Part shown: positions 51,964 to 60,075 of the stretch, in pieces
Position numbering within the stretch: position 1 is the first letter of the stretch
How the letters are laid out: each line of letters begins with the position of its first letter
Origin: Alphaproteobacteria bacterium
GTDB taxonomy: Bacteria > Pseudomonadota > Alphaproteobacteria > Rhodobacterales > Rhodobacteraceae
Reading direction: 5' to 3'
Assembly: GCA_030425925.1 (NCBI GenBank)
Contig: JAUHZO010000019.1
Coordinates: 1 to 64,000 of the forward strand
Length of the DNA: 64,000 nt
Position numbers and translations under genes: made by a program
Notes under the pieces: generated by a model
Seen by the model: the letters and a program-made list of their open reading frames with translations, nothing else
Told to the model about the DNA's origin: nothing
The model's database searches: none

Positions 51964-53553
51964 TCAGAGGAAGAAATCGGTCTCGGTCAGCGGGCCGTGT
52001 GACAGCAGCAGGATCGACATCTCGGCGGCGGCGTCGCTGTCGGTGTTGAACTCCAGCAGCAGGTTCGCGCCGGTCTGGGTCTGGCGGATTTCGCCTTCGG
52101 CAAAATCGCCGTTCTGATCCAGCACAAAGGCCTGGTTGCCCGCAACCGAGGCCTGCGCGTCGATGCGGCCCACGTCGATCACGTCTCCGGTGCCGAAATC
52201 GGTGATCCGGTCGCGCTCCAGGTTGCCGGGGCCGCTCTGGCTGGTGTTGCCATACAGGAAGGTGTCGGCGCCCGATCCGCCGGTCAGCGTGTCGCGGCTG
52301 CCGCCGCCAAAGATCAGGTCGTCATTCTCGGCCCCGTTCAGCACATCGCGCCCGATCCCGCCCGACAGGGTGTCGTTGCCGAAACCGCCATAGATGTCGT
52401 CATTTCCAGCCGCGCCGCTCAACTGGTCGTTGCCGTCAAAGACGGTGAGCGGATCGGCGCTGCCGGCAATGGTGTCGTGGCCGCGTCCGCCGGTGATCTC
52501 GTTGTCGCCGCGTCCGGCCACGCCGGCATTGCCATAAAGCTCGGCCGAGCCGCCGCCGACATAATCCAGCCGGGTGAGATTGGCGGGCATGGTGAAGACC
52601 GACAGCGACACGAGCCCGGTGTCGATTCCGCCGCCATGGGCGTAGCTGTCGCCGGGATCGGCGAACACCACGGTATCGTCCCCGGTGCCGGTCTGGTAAA
52701 GGTCATCACCCGCGCCGCCGTCGAGGAAATCGTTGCCCGCCCCGCCCGAAAGCGTGTCGTTCCCGGCGCGCCCTTCCAGCGTGTCGTCGCCCGAATTGCC
52801 GATCAGGTTGTCGTCGCCGCGCCCGGCAGTGATGTCATTGCCCGCATCCGACATCAGTTCCACGGTCAGGTTCATGGCGTTGCCCACGCGCGGGCTGAAA
52901 TCCACCGTGCCGCCATCGGCCACACGCAGCCATGTGACGTCCGAGACGGGCCAGGTGTCGACGATGTGGTCGAAGGCGGAGTATTGCGCGCTGGTGGCAA
53001 GCACATGGTAAAGCCCGGGAATGCCGCGGTCGATCACCAGCCGTTCCACCCCGGTGATCTCGAACGGCACCAGATAGGTGGTCACCCCGGCCAGCACGCG
53101 GTCATTGCCGTCGCCGCCGTCCACCCGCCCGCCGGACGCGTTGCCGATGACAAAGCTGTCGATGCCGCCGCCGCCAATGGCGGTGTCGTAGCCGAAGTTC
53201 AGCGCCAGGATGTCATTGCCGCCGCCGCCGCGCAGCAGGTCGTCATCCTGTCCGCCGTCCAGCGAGTCGTCCCCGCCGCGCCCGTCCAGCGTGTCGTTGC
53301 CCGCCCCGCCAAGCAGCACGTCGCGGCCGCTGCCGCCATCGAGCCCGTCAAGCCCGGCATCGCCCTGCAACGTGTCATTGCCGCTGCCGCCATAGCCCAG
53401 ATCGTCGCCGTCCCCCAGGCCGATGGCATCGTTGCCGGCGCCGCCCTCCACGGTATCGTTGCCGCCAAACGCGGTGATGATGTCGTCAAGGCTGTTGTCG
53501 TCGCCAAACCCGGGAAAGGCGTCCGGGCCCGCGGTCAGGTTGAATACCGCCAT
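51964..53553 (-). CDS. RTX calcium-binding protein (second copy, between ftsK and lolA)
   Basis: The 529-residue protein has no signal peptide and consists largely of RTX nonapeptides in three blocks (about residues 30-125, 240-295 and 345-430; for example GGSGNDTLQGDAGLDGLDGG), separated by non-repeat regions. Its C-terminus has the ADTFLYGNTSQSGPGN... DRITDFGTGDVIDVGRIDA module of serralysin-type C-terminal domains, which targets type I secretion. I choose the ATG of MAVFNLTAGPD. It is convergent with ftsK and interrupts the usual ftsK-lolA neighbourhood. No T1SS gene is in the window. Confidence 0.88.
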   Translation of the reverse strand: MAVFNLTAGPDAFPGFGDDNSLDDIITAFGGNDTVEGGAGNDAIGLGDGDDLGYGGSGNDTLQGDAGLDGLDGGSGRDVLLGGAGNDTLDGRGGDDSLDGGQDDDLLRGGGGNDILALNFGYDTAIGGGGIDSFVIGNASGGRVDGGDGNDRVLAGVTTYLVPFEITGVERLVIDRGIPGLYHVLATSAQYSAFDHIVDTWPVSDVTWLRVADGGTVDFSPRVGNAMNLTVELMSDAGNDITAGRGDDNLIGNSGDDTLEGRAGNDTLSGGAGNDFLDGGAGDDLYQTGTGDDTVVFADPGDSYAHGGGIDTGLVSLSVFTMPANLTRLDYVGGGSAELYGNAGVAGRGDNEITGGRGHDTIAGSADPLTVFDGNDQLSGAAGNDDIYGGFGNDTLSGGIGRDVLNGAENDDLIFGGGSRDTLTGGSGADTFLYGNTSQSGPGNLERDRITDFGTGDVIDVGRIDAQASVAGNQAFVLDQNGDFAEGEIRQTQTGANLLLEFNTDSDAAAEMSILLLSHGPLTETDFFL

Positions 53554-54208
53554 ATCTGCGTCCCCCACGCAGCGGGCCGGAGGGGGCGAGCCGCGGCCCC
53601 TGTCGGCCAAGAATGCCCAAAGGATGCGCCTTGATGCGATTCCCGTCAACGACTCGATTCGGTCAACTGTCGCGCGCCTGTTGCCGATACCGTCCGCCAG
53701 GGCTCAGGACAGGAGTCGCGGCATGACCGAAAACGAAGCGGGGCCGCCTTATGCGCTGCGGTTGCCGCCGGCCGTCACTATAGGCGTCTCCGAGCCCGAC
53801 GCGTCACCAGGAACGGATCCATGCCCGGTGCGACCTATCATGCCGACGCGTCTTTCAACCAGGAGGCCGCAATCGCCTTTCTTACGGACAAAACCGTCCG
53901 ACGCATCCGAGGCAAGATCACGTCCGAACCCAGTGCGTTCGATTCCGGTGCGGGGGCGGGGGACATGACCCGTGTCTTCAATGAAGATGCGGGTCTGATC
54001 CATGGTCCGGGCGCGGCGTGATCTGTATCAACCGGATCGTTCCGCAAGACGTGTCCCGCCAGCGGCACCTGGCTGACTGGCGGCGCATCGCGACCATTCC
54101 CCTTGAACGCGGCGGCCGGGCTGGCGATATCCCGAACCAGCCCGCCGCTATCGCATAACCGCAGGGGATTTGCGAAAGTGCAGGCGGACCCGAGCAGAAA
54201 GGACCGTC
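53554..54208. other. 655-base gene-poor stretch between RTX gene and lolA
   Basis: Both strands carry several overlapping open frames, but only one (53821-54021) has a plausible protein-like translation. No clear repeat or hairpin was found. Part of it must hold the lolA promoter and the start region of the RTX gene. It may be the decayed remainder of inserted DNA. Confidence 0.55.
53821..54021 (+). CDS. Possible 66-residue hypothetical protein
   Basis: The frame starts at an ATG with an AGGAACG motif nine bases upstream. The translation (MPGATYHADASFNQEAAIAF, then DKTVRRIRGKITSE) has balanced composition and ordinary codons, unlike the overlapping frames. I do not recognise a family, and overlapping open frames exist on the other strand, so it may be spurious. 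Confidence 0.3.
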   Translation: MPGATYHADASFNQEAAIAFLTDKTVRRIRGKITSEPSAFDSGAGAGDMTRVFNEDAGLIHGPGAA

Positions 54209-54799
54209 ATGATCCGCACCACCCTGGCCGCCCTGGCCCTGTGCGTCGCAGCGCTTCCCGCCGCGGCGGAAAAGCTGTCGCTGACGCAGCTGTCGCGCTA
54301 CCTGAACACGATCCAGTCGGCGACCGGCAGCTTTACCCAGATCAATGCCGATGGCACGATCTCTACCGGCACGATCTCGATCAAGCGCCCTGGCAAGGTG
54401 CGGTTCGACTACAACCCGCCGGAACGGGCGCTGGTGCTGGCCGAGGCCGGCGCGGTCTATATCCTCGACCGCAAGCTGCGGTCCGAACCGGATACCTACC
54501 CGCTGAACCAGACGCCGCTGTCGATCATCCTGGCGCGCAATGTGGACCTGTCGCAGGCGGGGATGGTGCGGGCGCATGGCTATGACGGCACAGCGACCAT
54601 CGTCACCGCGCAGGATCCCAAGCGGCCGGAATACGGCACGATCCAGCTGAAATTCACCGGCCCGCCGGCCGAGTTGCGGCAATGGATCATCACCGATGGC
54701 GACGGCAATGCCACCACGGTGGTGCTGGGCGGGCTTGACGACAAACCCCTGCCCAACAGCCTGTTTTCCATCGACGACGAACTGGCCCGGCTGCGCTGA
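54209..54799 (+). CDS. lolA: Outer-membrane lipoprotein carrier protein LolA family
   Basis: The 196-residue protein has a signal peptide (MIRTTLAALALCVAALPAAA) and the LolA fold: GSFTQINADGTISTGTISIK, then KVRFDYNPPERALVLAEAGA, where the RPGKVRFDY stretch is the family signature. It carries lipoproteins across the periplasm to the outer membrane. The AAGGA motif lies seven bases before the ATG. In relatives lolA follows ftsK directly; here the RTX gene and a 655-base spacer intervene. Confidence 0.92.
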   Translation: MIRTTLAALALCVAALPAAAEKLSLTQLSRYLNTIQSATGSFTQINADGTISTGTISIKRPGKVRFDYNPPERALVLAEAGAVYILDRKLRSEPDTYPLNQTPLSIILARNVDLSQAGMVRAHGYDGTATIVTAQDPKRPEYGTIQLKFTGPPAELRQWIITDGDGNATTVVLGGLDDKPLPNSLFSIDDELARLR

Positions 54800-54805
54800 G
54801 CCGGC

Positions 54806-55399
54806 TCAGCGCCGCGCCGCGCGGCAGGACGCCAGCTGCGCCTCGTAGACGCGGGCGCGCTGGCCGACCTCGTTGGCGACGCGCAGCAGCCAGGACTTGG
54901 CGTTGTAGCTGCCGCGGCGATAGCCGGTGCGGCCTTCGTGATAGGCAAGGTAATGCCGCCGCGCGTCGGTCAGCGGGATGCCCAGCTGATCGCGTGACTT
55001 GGCCATGTACCAGCCCATGAAGTCGGTGGCATCGCGGATGTCGTCGCGCCGCGCGCCGCGGCGGTTCTGTTCGCGCAGGTATTCCTCCCAGGTGCCGTCC
55101 AGCGCCTGGCTGTAGCCATAGGCCGAGCTTTGCCGTCCCATGGGAATCACCCCAAGCGTATAGCGCAGCGGTGTGCGCGCATCCGAGATGAACTTGCTTT
55201 CCTGGTAGATTGTGGCCATCTGCACATGCACCGGCACGCCCCATTTGCGTTCCGCCGCGCGAAAAGCGCGGATATAGGTGGGGCGCTGCTGCAGGATGCT
55301 GCAGGCGTTGTCGAGATTGCGCGGTGCCTTGCCGCTGCCGCCACCCCCGCAGGAGGCCGCCAGCAACACGATCACCAGTGCGCGAAGCCATCTGCTCAT
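54806..55399 (-). CDS. Lytic transglycosylase-type lipoprotein (SLT domain)
   Basis: The 197-residue protein has a lipoprotein signal with lipobox LAASC at residue 17, then a transglycosylase-like domain: the catalytic Glu in IYQESKFISDA and the ALDGTWEEYLRE and SYNAKSW blocks. It is expected to cut glycan strands of peptidoglycan from an outer- or inner-membrane anchor. A GAGAGGC ribosome site lies near the ATG. It is convergent with lolA. Confidence 0.86.
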   Translation of the reverse strand: MSRWLRALVIVLLAASCGGGGSGKAPRNLDNACSILQQRPTYIRAFRAAERKWGVPVHVQMATIYQESKFISDARTPLRYTLGVIPMGRQSSAYGYSQALDGTWEEYLREQNRRGARRDDIRDATDFMGWYMAKSRDQLGIPLTDARRHYLAYHEGRTGYRRGSYNAKSWLLRVANEVGQRARVYEAQLASCRAARR

Positions 55400-55624
55400 T
55401 TGCCTCTCGCCTTGTTCTGTCTTATGGTTGAGAGCAGTTTAACGCATGCGGGTTAGAGGTAAAATCACTTTCCACGCGCGCGCGGAACCCTGCGCGAAAT
55501 CCCTGTCGCGGATTGGCGTCATACTGTTGGGCATCGCTTCACAGAGTGTTTCGCGGTGGAATGTGGTCAAAAGTTGGACAAATAAAGGCCAATATGGGTA
55601 AGAAGGCCCGGACGGAGGCGTACC

Positions 55625-55951
55625 ATGCAATCACAGCGCGCAAAATACAATCTCGGCCAGGTTGTCCGCCATCGCAAGCACCCGTTCCGCGGCGTGATCT
55701 TTGATGTCGACCCCGAGTTCAGCAATACCGAAGAATGGTACGAGGCGATCCCTGAAGAGGCGCGCCCGGTGAAGGATCAGCCCTTCTACCACCTTCTGGC
55801 CGAAAACGATCAGAGTTTCTACGTGGCCTATGTGTCAGAGCAGAACCTGGTGGCGGATTATTCCGGCGAGCCGGTGGATCACCCCGACGTGCCCGACCTG
55901 TTCGGGTCGTTCGAAGATGGCAGCTACGAGCTGCATTTCCAGCTGAACTGA
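55625..55951 (+). CDS. hspQ: Heat shock protein HspQ
   Basis: The 108-residue protein has the HspQ/YccV pattern: KYNLGQVVRHRKHPFRGVIF, the GVIFDVDPEFSNTEEWY block and PFYHLLAENDQSFYVAYVSE. HspQ enhances Lon-type proteolysis and binds hemimethylated DNA in E. coli. The gene follows a strong GGAGG ribosome site. The 225-base upstream spacer (55400-55624) would hold its promoter; no clear RpoH box was identified. Confidence 0.95.
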   Translation: MQSQRAKYNLGQVVRHRKHPFRGVIFDVDPEFSNTEEWYEAIPEEARPVKDQPFYHLLAENDQSFYVAYVSEQNLVADYSGEPVDHPDVPDLFGSFEDGSYELHFQLN

Positions 55952-55982
55952 GCCCTGTGCCCGGCCCGAAGGCCGCGCCCTT

Positions 55983-57035
55983 TCAGCCCTGGCTGGTCAG
56001 CAGGTCCAGAAAGGCGTCGATGGTGCCGTCGGTCTGGCTCCAGTCACAGACCAGCCGGCCGGTGACGGGCGCGTCGTCTGCCGCGTTGTCCAGATCGCCC
56101 CAGGGGTGGTAGACCGCGCCGCCGCCCAGCAGGGAACGATGCAGGCGGGCCGGGGCCTCGAAGAAGATCATGTTGGCCTGCGTGTCGTTGTGCACGCGCA
56201 ACCCCGCCGCCTCGACCCCCGCGCGCAGGCGGGCGGCGGCGGCATTGGCGCGCGTGGCCAGATCGTGCCAAAGATCGTCCGTCAGGTAGGCCTCCATCTG
56301 TGCGGCCAGATAGCGGTGCTTTGAAAACAGATGGGCGCCGCGTTTGCGGCGCAGTTCGAATTCAAGCGCCGAATGGCGGTCGGGGTCGAAGATCACCACC
56401 GCCTCGACCCCCATCAGCCCGTTCTTGGTGCCGCCGAACACGGCGATGTCCACGCCCAGCCGCCAGGTCATCTGCGCAGGCGTGCAGCCAAGTGCGGCGC
56501 AGGCATTGGCAAACCGCGCGCCATCCAGATGCACGGGCAGGTCAAACGCCTTGGCCACGTCGCAAAGCGCGGCAAGCTGGGCCAGCGAATGCACGTTGCC
56601 GCGTTCGGTCACCTGCGTGATCGACACCGGCCCGCGCTGCGGTCCGTGCACGCCGCGGGTTTGCTCGCCCGCGATGGCGGCGTTCAGCGCGTCGGGCGTC
56701 ATGCGGTCACCGCCTGGCACCAGCGTCAGCTTGGCCCCGCCGGTATAGAATTCCGGCGCGTTGCATTCGTCTTCGTGGATATGCGCGACCGGCGTGCAGA
56801 ACACGGTCTGGAACGGCTGGCACAGCAGCGCCAGCGCAAGGCTGTTGGCCGCGGTGCCCGTGGGCACCAGGTAGACGGCGGCATCCGGCGCTTCGAACAG
56901 ATCGCGAATCCGGTCGGCCACAGAAGCCGACAGCGCATCGCCGCCATAGCCCATGGCATAGCCCGCGTTGGCGCGGGTCAGCGCCTCCAGCACCTGCGGC
57001 GGCACCGGCCCGGAATTGTCGGAGGCAAAGTTCAT
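55983..57035 (-). CDS. Low-specificity L-threonine aldolase-type PLP enzyme
   Basis: The 350-residue PLP enzyme of the beta-eliminating lyase family (threonine aldolase type) cleaves beta-hydroxy amino acids such as threonine to glycine and an aldehyde. The N-terminal FASDNSGPVPPQVLEAL, the HLDGARFANA loop and the PLP Lys in VFGGTKNGLMG are all conserved. Its ATG overlaps the YcgN stop (ATGA), and the gene is last in a ribF-ycgN-aldolase operon. Confidence 0.9.
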   Translation of the reverse strand: MNFASDNSGPVPPQVLEALTRANAGYAMGYGGDALSASVADRIRDLFEAPDAAVYLVPTGTAANSLALALLCQPFQTVFCTPVAHIHEDECNAPEFYTGGAKLTLVPGGDRMTPDALNAAIAGEQTRGVHGPQRGPVSITQVTERGNVHSLAQLAALCDVAKAFDLPVHLDGARFANACAALGCTPAQMTWRLGVDIAVFGGTKNGLMGVEAVVIFDPDRHSALEFELRRKRGAHLFSKHRYLAAQMEAYLTDDLWHDLATRANAAAARLRAGVEAAGLRVHNDTQANMIFFEAPARLHRSLLGGGAVYHPWGDLDNAADDAPVTGRLVCDWSQTDGTIDAFLDLLTSQG

Positions 57036-57505
57036 GGCAGCGGCTCCTCGATGATGTGGTCTTCCCAATCGTCCTCGTCGACGTCGAACTCGGCCACCGT
57101 GCGGTGGCGCATGGACACGCCCGCCTCGTGCACCGTCTCGGGCGAGCCCGAGATCAGCGGGTGCCAGTCGGGCAGGGGCCGGCCCTGCCACAGCAGCTTG
57201 TAGGCGCAGGTTTCCGGCATCCAGTACAGGTTGCGGTCCATGTTCGAGGGCTTCAGCACGATGCATTCCGGCACGAACTGGTGGCGGATGTCGTATTGCG
57301 CGCAGCGGCAGGTGGTGTCGTCGAACAGGCGGCAGGCGACGCGGGTCAGGGCAACTTCGCCCGTGGTCTCGTCTTCCAGCTTGTTCAGGCAGCACTTGCC
57401 GCAACCGTCGCACAGCGCTTCCCATTCGCGGTCCGACATCTGGTCGAGCCGTTTCTTCTCCCAGAACCTTGCGGGCAGGCCGGTGCGGCGGATGGGATCG
57501 CTCAT
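57032..57505 (-). CDS. YcgN-family cysteine-cluster protein
   Basis: The 157-residue protein is of the YcgN type (YkgJ/UPF0260), with a metal-binding cysteine cluster: CDGCGKCCLNK, the later CRLFDDTTCRCAQY and a further Cys in PECIVL. The cluster probably binds Zn or Fe-S; the function is not settled. It starts with ATG overlapping the ribF stop codon (ATGA) and ends overlapping the aldolase start, so it is in a coupled operon. Confidence 0.9.
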   Translation of the reverse strand: MSDPIRRTGLPARFWEKKRLDQMSDREWEALCDGCGKCCLNKLEDETTGEVALTRVACRLFDDTTCRCAQYDIRHQFVPECIVLKPSNMDRNLYWMPETCAYKLLWQGRPLPDWHPLISGSPETVHEAGVSMRHRTVAEFDVDEDDWEDHIIEEPLP

Positions 57506-58434
57506 AGCGCGGCCAGGATGGTCCGCGCGCGGGCGCAATCGGCGTCCATCTGGGTGATCAGCGCGTCGAGCCCGTCGAACCGTTCCTCGGGCCGCAGGTA
57601 CTCCACCAGCCCGACGGACAGGGTGGAGCCATACAGATCGCCGGAGAAATCGAACAGGAAGGTTTCGATATTGGGCACCTGGCCGTCGAACATGGGCCGC
57701 ACACCCACGCTGGCGGCGCCGTGATACTGGCCGGCATGCGGGCCGTCCATCACCTGGACAAGCACCGCGTAGACGCCAAAGCGCGGCGGGTGCAGACCGT
57801 CGATCGACATGTTCGCGGTTGGATAGCCCAGCTCGCGCCCGCGCTGTTCGCCGCCGATCACCTCGCCCTCGATCCGGTGCCAATGGCCCAGGAGGGCTGC
57901 GGCATCGCGCGGGCGACCGTCGCTGAGCGCGTTGCGGATGGCGGTCGACGACACCTGCGTGCCCGCGGTTTCCAGCAGGTCCGCCACGGTGACACCAAAG
58001 CCCATCTCGGCCCCGAAGGCCTGCAGGTCCTGCACCGTCCCGGCGCGGCCCTTGCCGAAACAGAAATCGGCCCCCACCACGACATGGCACAGGCCCAGGC
58101 CGCGATGGATCACCCGTTCGGCAAAGTCGCGCGGGCTCAGCCCGGCCAGCGCGGCGTTGAAGTTCATCTCGTACAGCCGGTCCACCCCGATCTTGGCCAG
58201 CCGCGAGGCGCGCGCCTCGGCGTTCATCAGCCGGAAGGGCGGCGCGTCCGGCGCGAAATAGGCGCGCGGATGCGGCTCGAAGGTCAGCACGCCAAGGGGG
58301 GCGTCCGGCGCGGCGGCGCGCGCCAGGCCGATCACCGCCTGATGGCCCAGATGCACGCCGTCGAAATTGCCGATGGCGACGCTGGCACCGCGATCGGCGG
58401 CTGAGACGTATTGGTAATCCCGGATGATCCGCAT
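57502..58434 (-). CDS. ribF: Bifunctional riboflavin kinase / FAD synthetase
   Basis: RibF phosphorylates riboflavin to FMN and adenylates it to FAD. The 310-residue enzyme has the N-terminal adenylyltransferase domain (AIGNFDGVHLGHQAVIG) and the kinase domain (GHWHRIEGEVIGGEQRGREL, then YPTANMSIDG, and the SFVGxGPQFG-like SVGVRPMFDGQ). All core motifs are present, and the length is standard. It is the first gene of the ribF-ycgN-aldolase operon. Confidence 0.95.
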   Translation of the reverse strand: MRIIRDYQYVSAADRGASVAIGNFDGVHLGHQAVIGLARAAAPDAPLGVLTFEPHPRAYFAPDAPPFRLMNAEARASRLAKIGVDRLYEMNFNAALAGLSPRDFAERVIHRGLGLCHVVVGADFCFGKGRAGTVQDLQAFGAEMGFGVTVADLLETAGTQVSSTAIRNALSDGRPRDAAALLGHWHRIEGEVIGGEQRGRELGYPTANMSIDGLHPPRFGVYAVLVQVMDGPHAGQYHGAASVGVRPMFDGQVPNIETFLFDFSGDLYGSTLSVGLVEYLRPEERFDGLDALITQMDADCARARTILAAL

Positions 58435-58443
58435 GGGTGTCGG

Positions 58444-59916
58444 TTAGCCGTCCCGGGGCAAAGCTGCAAGCGCCGAGGCGATGCGCGCGATGCCTTCGTC
58501 GATACGGTCGGCGGGGATCGAGCTGTAGCCCAGCCGGTAGAAATGGCGCGGCCGGTCGGGGCCGGCAAAGAATGGCGCGCCCGGTTCGATCAGCACGCTG
58601 TCGCGCCGCAGCCTGTCGGCCAGCGCTTCGGTATCGGTGTCCTCGGGCGCGGCCATCCAGAACGACGATCCGCCATGTGCGCCCTTGCCCGCGATCTCCA
58701 GCCCGTGGGTACGAATCGCGGCTTCCATCACCTGGCGGCGGTTGTTCAGGGCGCGGCTCATCCGGCGAATCAGCGCGTCGTAATGGCCCAGCGACAGGAA
58801 ATAGGCCGCGGTGCGCTGGATATGGCCGGGCGGGTGGCGCAGCACGCTGGCCCTGAGCGCGCGCGCCTCGGCGATGAAGGCGGCAGAGCCCACCAGATAT
58901 CCCAGCCGCAGCCCGGGAAAGAGCGATTTGGAAAAGCTGCCGACATAGATCACGCGCCCGTCCTCATCCAGGCTTTTCAGCGCCGGGCTGGGCGGGCCCA
59001 GAAAGGACATCTCGAATTCGTAATCGTCCTCCACCACCACGGCGTCAAGCGCGCGGGCGCGCGCCAGCAGCGCCTCGCGTCGGGTGCGCGGCAGGGTGGC
59101 CGAGCTGGGGCATTGATGGCTGGGGGTGGTAAAGATCACCTGGGTGGCCGCGGGAACGGCATCGGCGGGCAGGCCGTGTTCGTCCACCGCGATCGGGCAG
59201 ACCTGCGCGCTGGACTGCCGCAGCAGGCTGCGCAGCGCCGGGTAGCACGGGTCTTCGATGGCGGTGCGGCGGCCCTGCGCGGCCAGCAGTTGCACCGCCA
59301 GCCACAGCGCGTTCTGTGCGCCCAGCGTGATCAGGATTTCCTCGGGCGCGGCGATGATGCCGCGTCGGGGCAGCGTGTGCCGGGCGATGAACGACACCAG
59401 TTCGGGATCGTCGCGGTCGAACTGATCCTGGGTCAGGGCGTTGAAATCCTTGGCACCCAGCGCCTGCATGGCGCAAAGCCGCCAGTTGGCGTGGTCGAAC
59501 AGTTGCGGATCGGCCTGCCCGTAGATGAAGGGATAGCGGTAGCGCGCCCAGTCCTCGGGCTTGTCCAGACGCGCCCCGCCGGTAAAGCGCTGCACCAGCG
59601 CGGCGTCCCAGTCGACCCGGTCGGTGCGGGGCGCCAGCGGGCCGAAATCCGGCGGCTCGGGCGCATTGTCCGAGACGAAATAGCCCGACCGCCCGCGCGA
59701 CGTAAGATAGTCGTTTGCCAGAAGCTCGGTATAGGCCAGCGTCACCGTGATCCGGCTGACGCCCAGATGGCTGGCAAGCCGTCGCGACGATGGCAGCTTT
59801 TCGCCCCGCCGGAAGCGGCCCGACAGGATGCCCTCGGCCACCATCTGCTGGATCCGCGCCTGCAGCGTGCCCTGCGCGCCGGGTCTGAGAAAGAAGGTTT
59901 CCACGGGAACGGCCAT
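58444..59916 (-). CDS. MocR/PdxR-type GntR-aminotransferase regulator
   Basis: The 490-residue protein joins a GntR winged helix (residues about 15-80, KLPSSRRLASHLGVSRITV) to a class I aminotransferase-like domain whose PLP Lys is in GSFSKSLFPGLRLG (about residue 327). Members of this MocR family sense amino acids or PLP derivatives and regulate biosynthesis or catabolism of amino acids and vitamins. It is divergent from the aminobenzoyl-CoA-type operon, 159 bases away, so it might regulate that, itself, or an unlinked gene. Confidence 0.88.
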   Translation of the reverse strand: MAVPVETFFLRPGAQGTLQARIQQMVAEGILSGRFRRGEKLPSSRRLASHLGVSRITVTLAYTELLANDYLTSRGRSGYFVSDNAPEPPDFGPLAPRTDRVDWDAALVQRFTGGARLDKPEDWARYRYPFIYGQADPQLFDHANWRLCAMQALGAKDFNALTQDQFDRDDPELVSFIARHTLPRRGIIAAPEEILITLGAQNALWLAVQLLAAQGRRTAIEDPCYPALRSLLRQSSAQVCPIAVDEHGLPADAVPAATQVIFTTPSHQCPSSATLPRTRREALLARARALDAVVVEDDYEFEMSFLGPPSPALKSLDEDGRVIYVGSFSKSLFPGLRLGYLVGSAAFIAEARALRASVLRHPPGHIQRTAAYFLSLGHYDALIRRMSRALNNRRQVMEAAIRTHGLEIAGKGAHGGSSFWMAAPEDTDTEALADRLRRDSVLIEPGAPFFAGPDRPRHFYRLGYSSIPADRIDEGIARIASALAALPRDG

Positions 59917-59984
59917 GGCGGCAGCGTAGTCTGGCAGTACGGCGCGTGCAATCTGGACTTATCGCAATTTGCTTCAGGCTCAGA

Positions 59985-60002
59985 TATTTCAAGCTTGAAA
60001 TA
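59985..60002. promoter_or_regulatory. Perfect 18-base palindrome, putative MarR operator
   Basis: TATTTCAAGCTTGAAATA is exactly self-complementary and lies 74 bases before the start of the monooxygenase fusion gene. Palindromes of this size with a TTCAAG core are typical for MarR-family operators. The operon encodes its own MarR regulator, so autoregulation is likely. Confidence 0.65.
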
Positions 60003-60075
60003 ATGGCGACGACCGCCTAGGCTGATCCCGACCACGCCCGTCCGATCCGGCGCGCGCGGTGCGGCGAGGAGGCGG

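Noticed and set aside
53723-53968. 81-codon plus-strand frame with an AGGAG site
   Set aside because: The ribosome site is good, but the protein is an implausible Pro/Arg/Ser-rich sequence and overlaps a better frame.
59998-60075. Search for a sigma-70-type promoter overlapping the 18-base palindrome
   Set aside because: No -35/-10 pair with proper spacing could be placed with confidence, so only the palindrome is reported.
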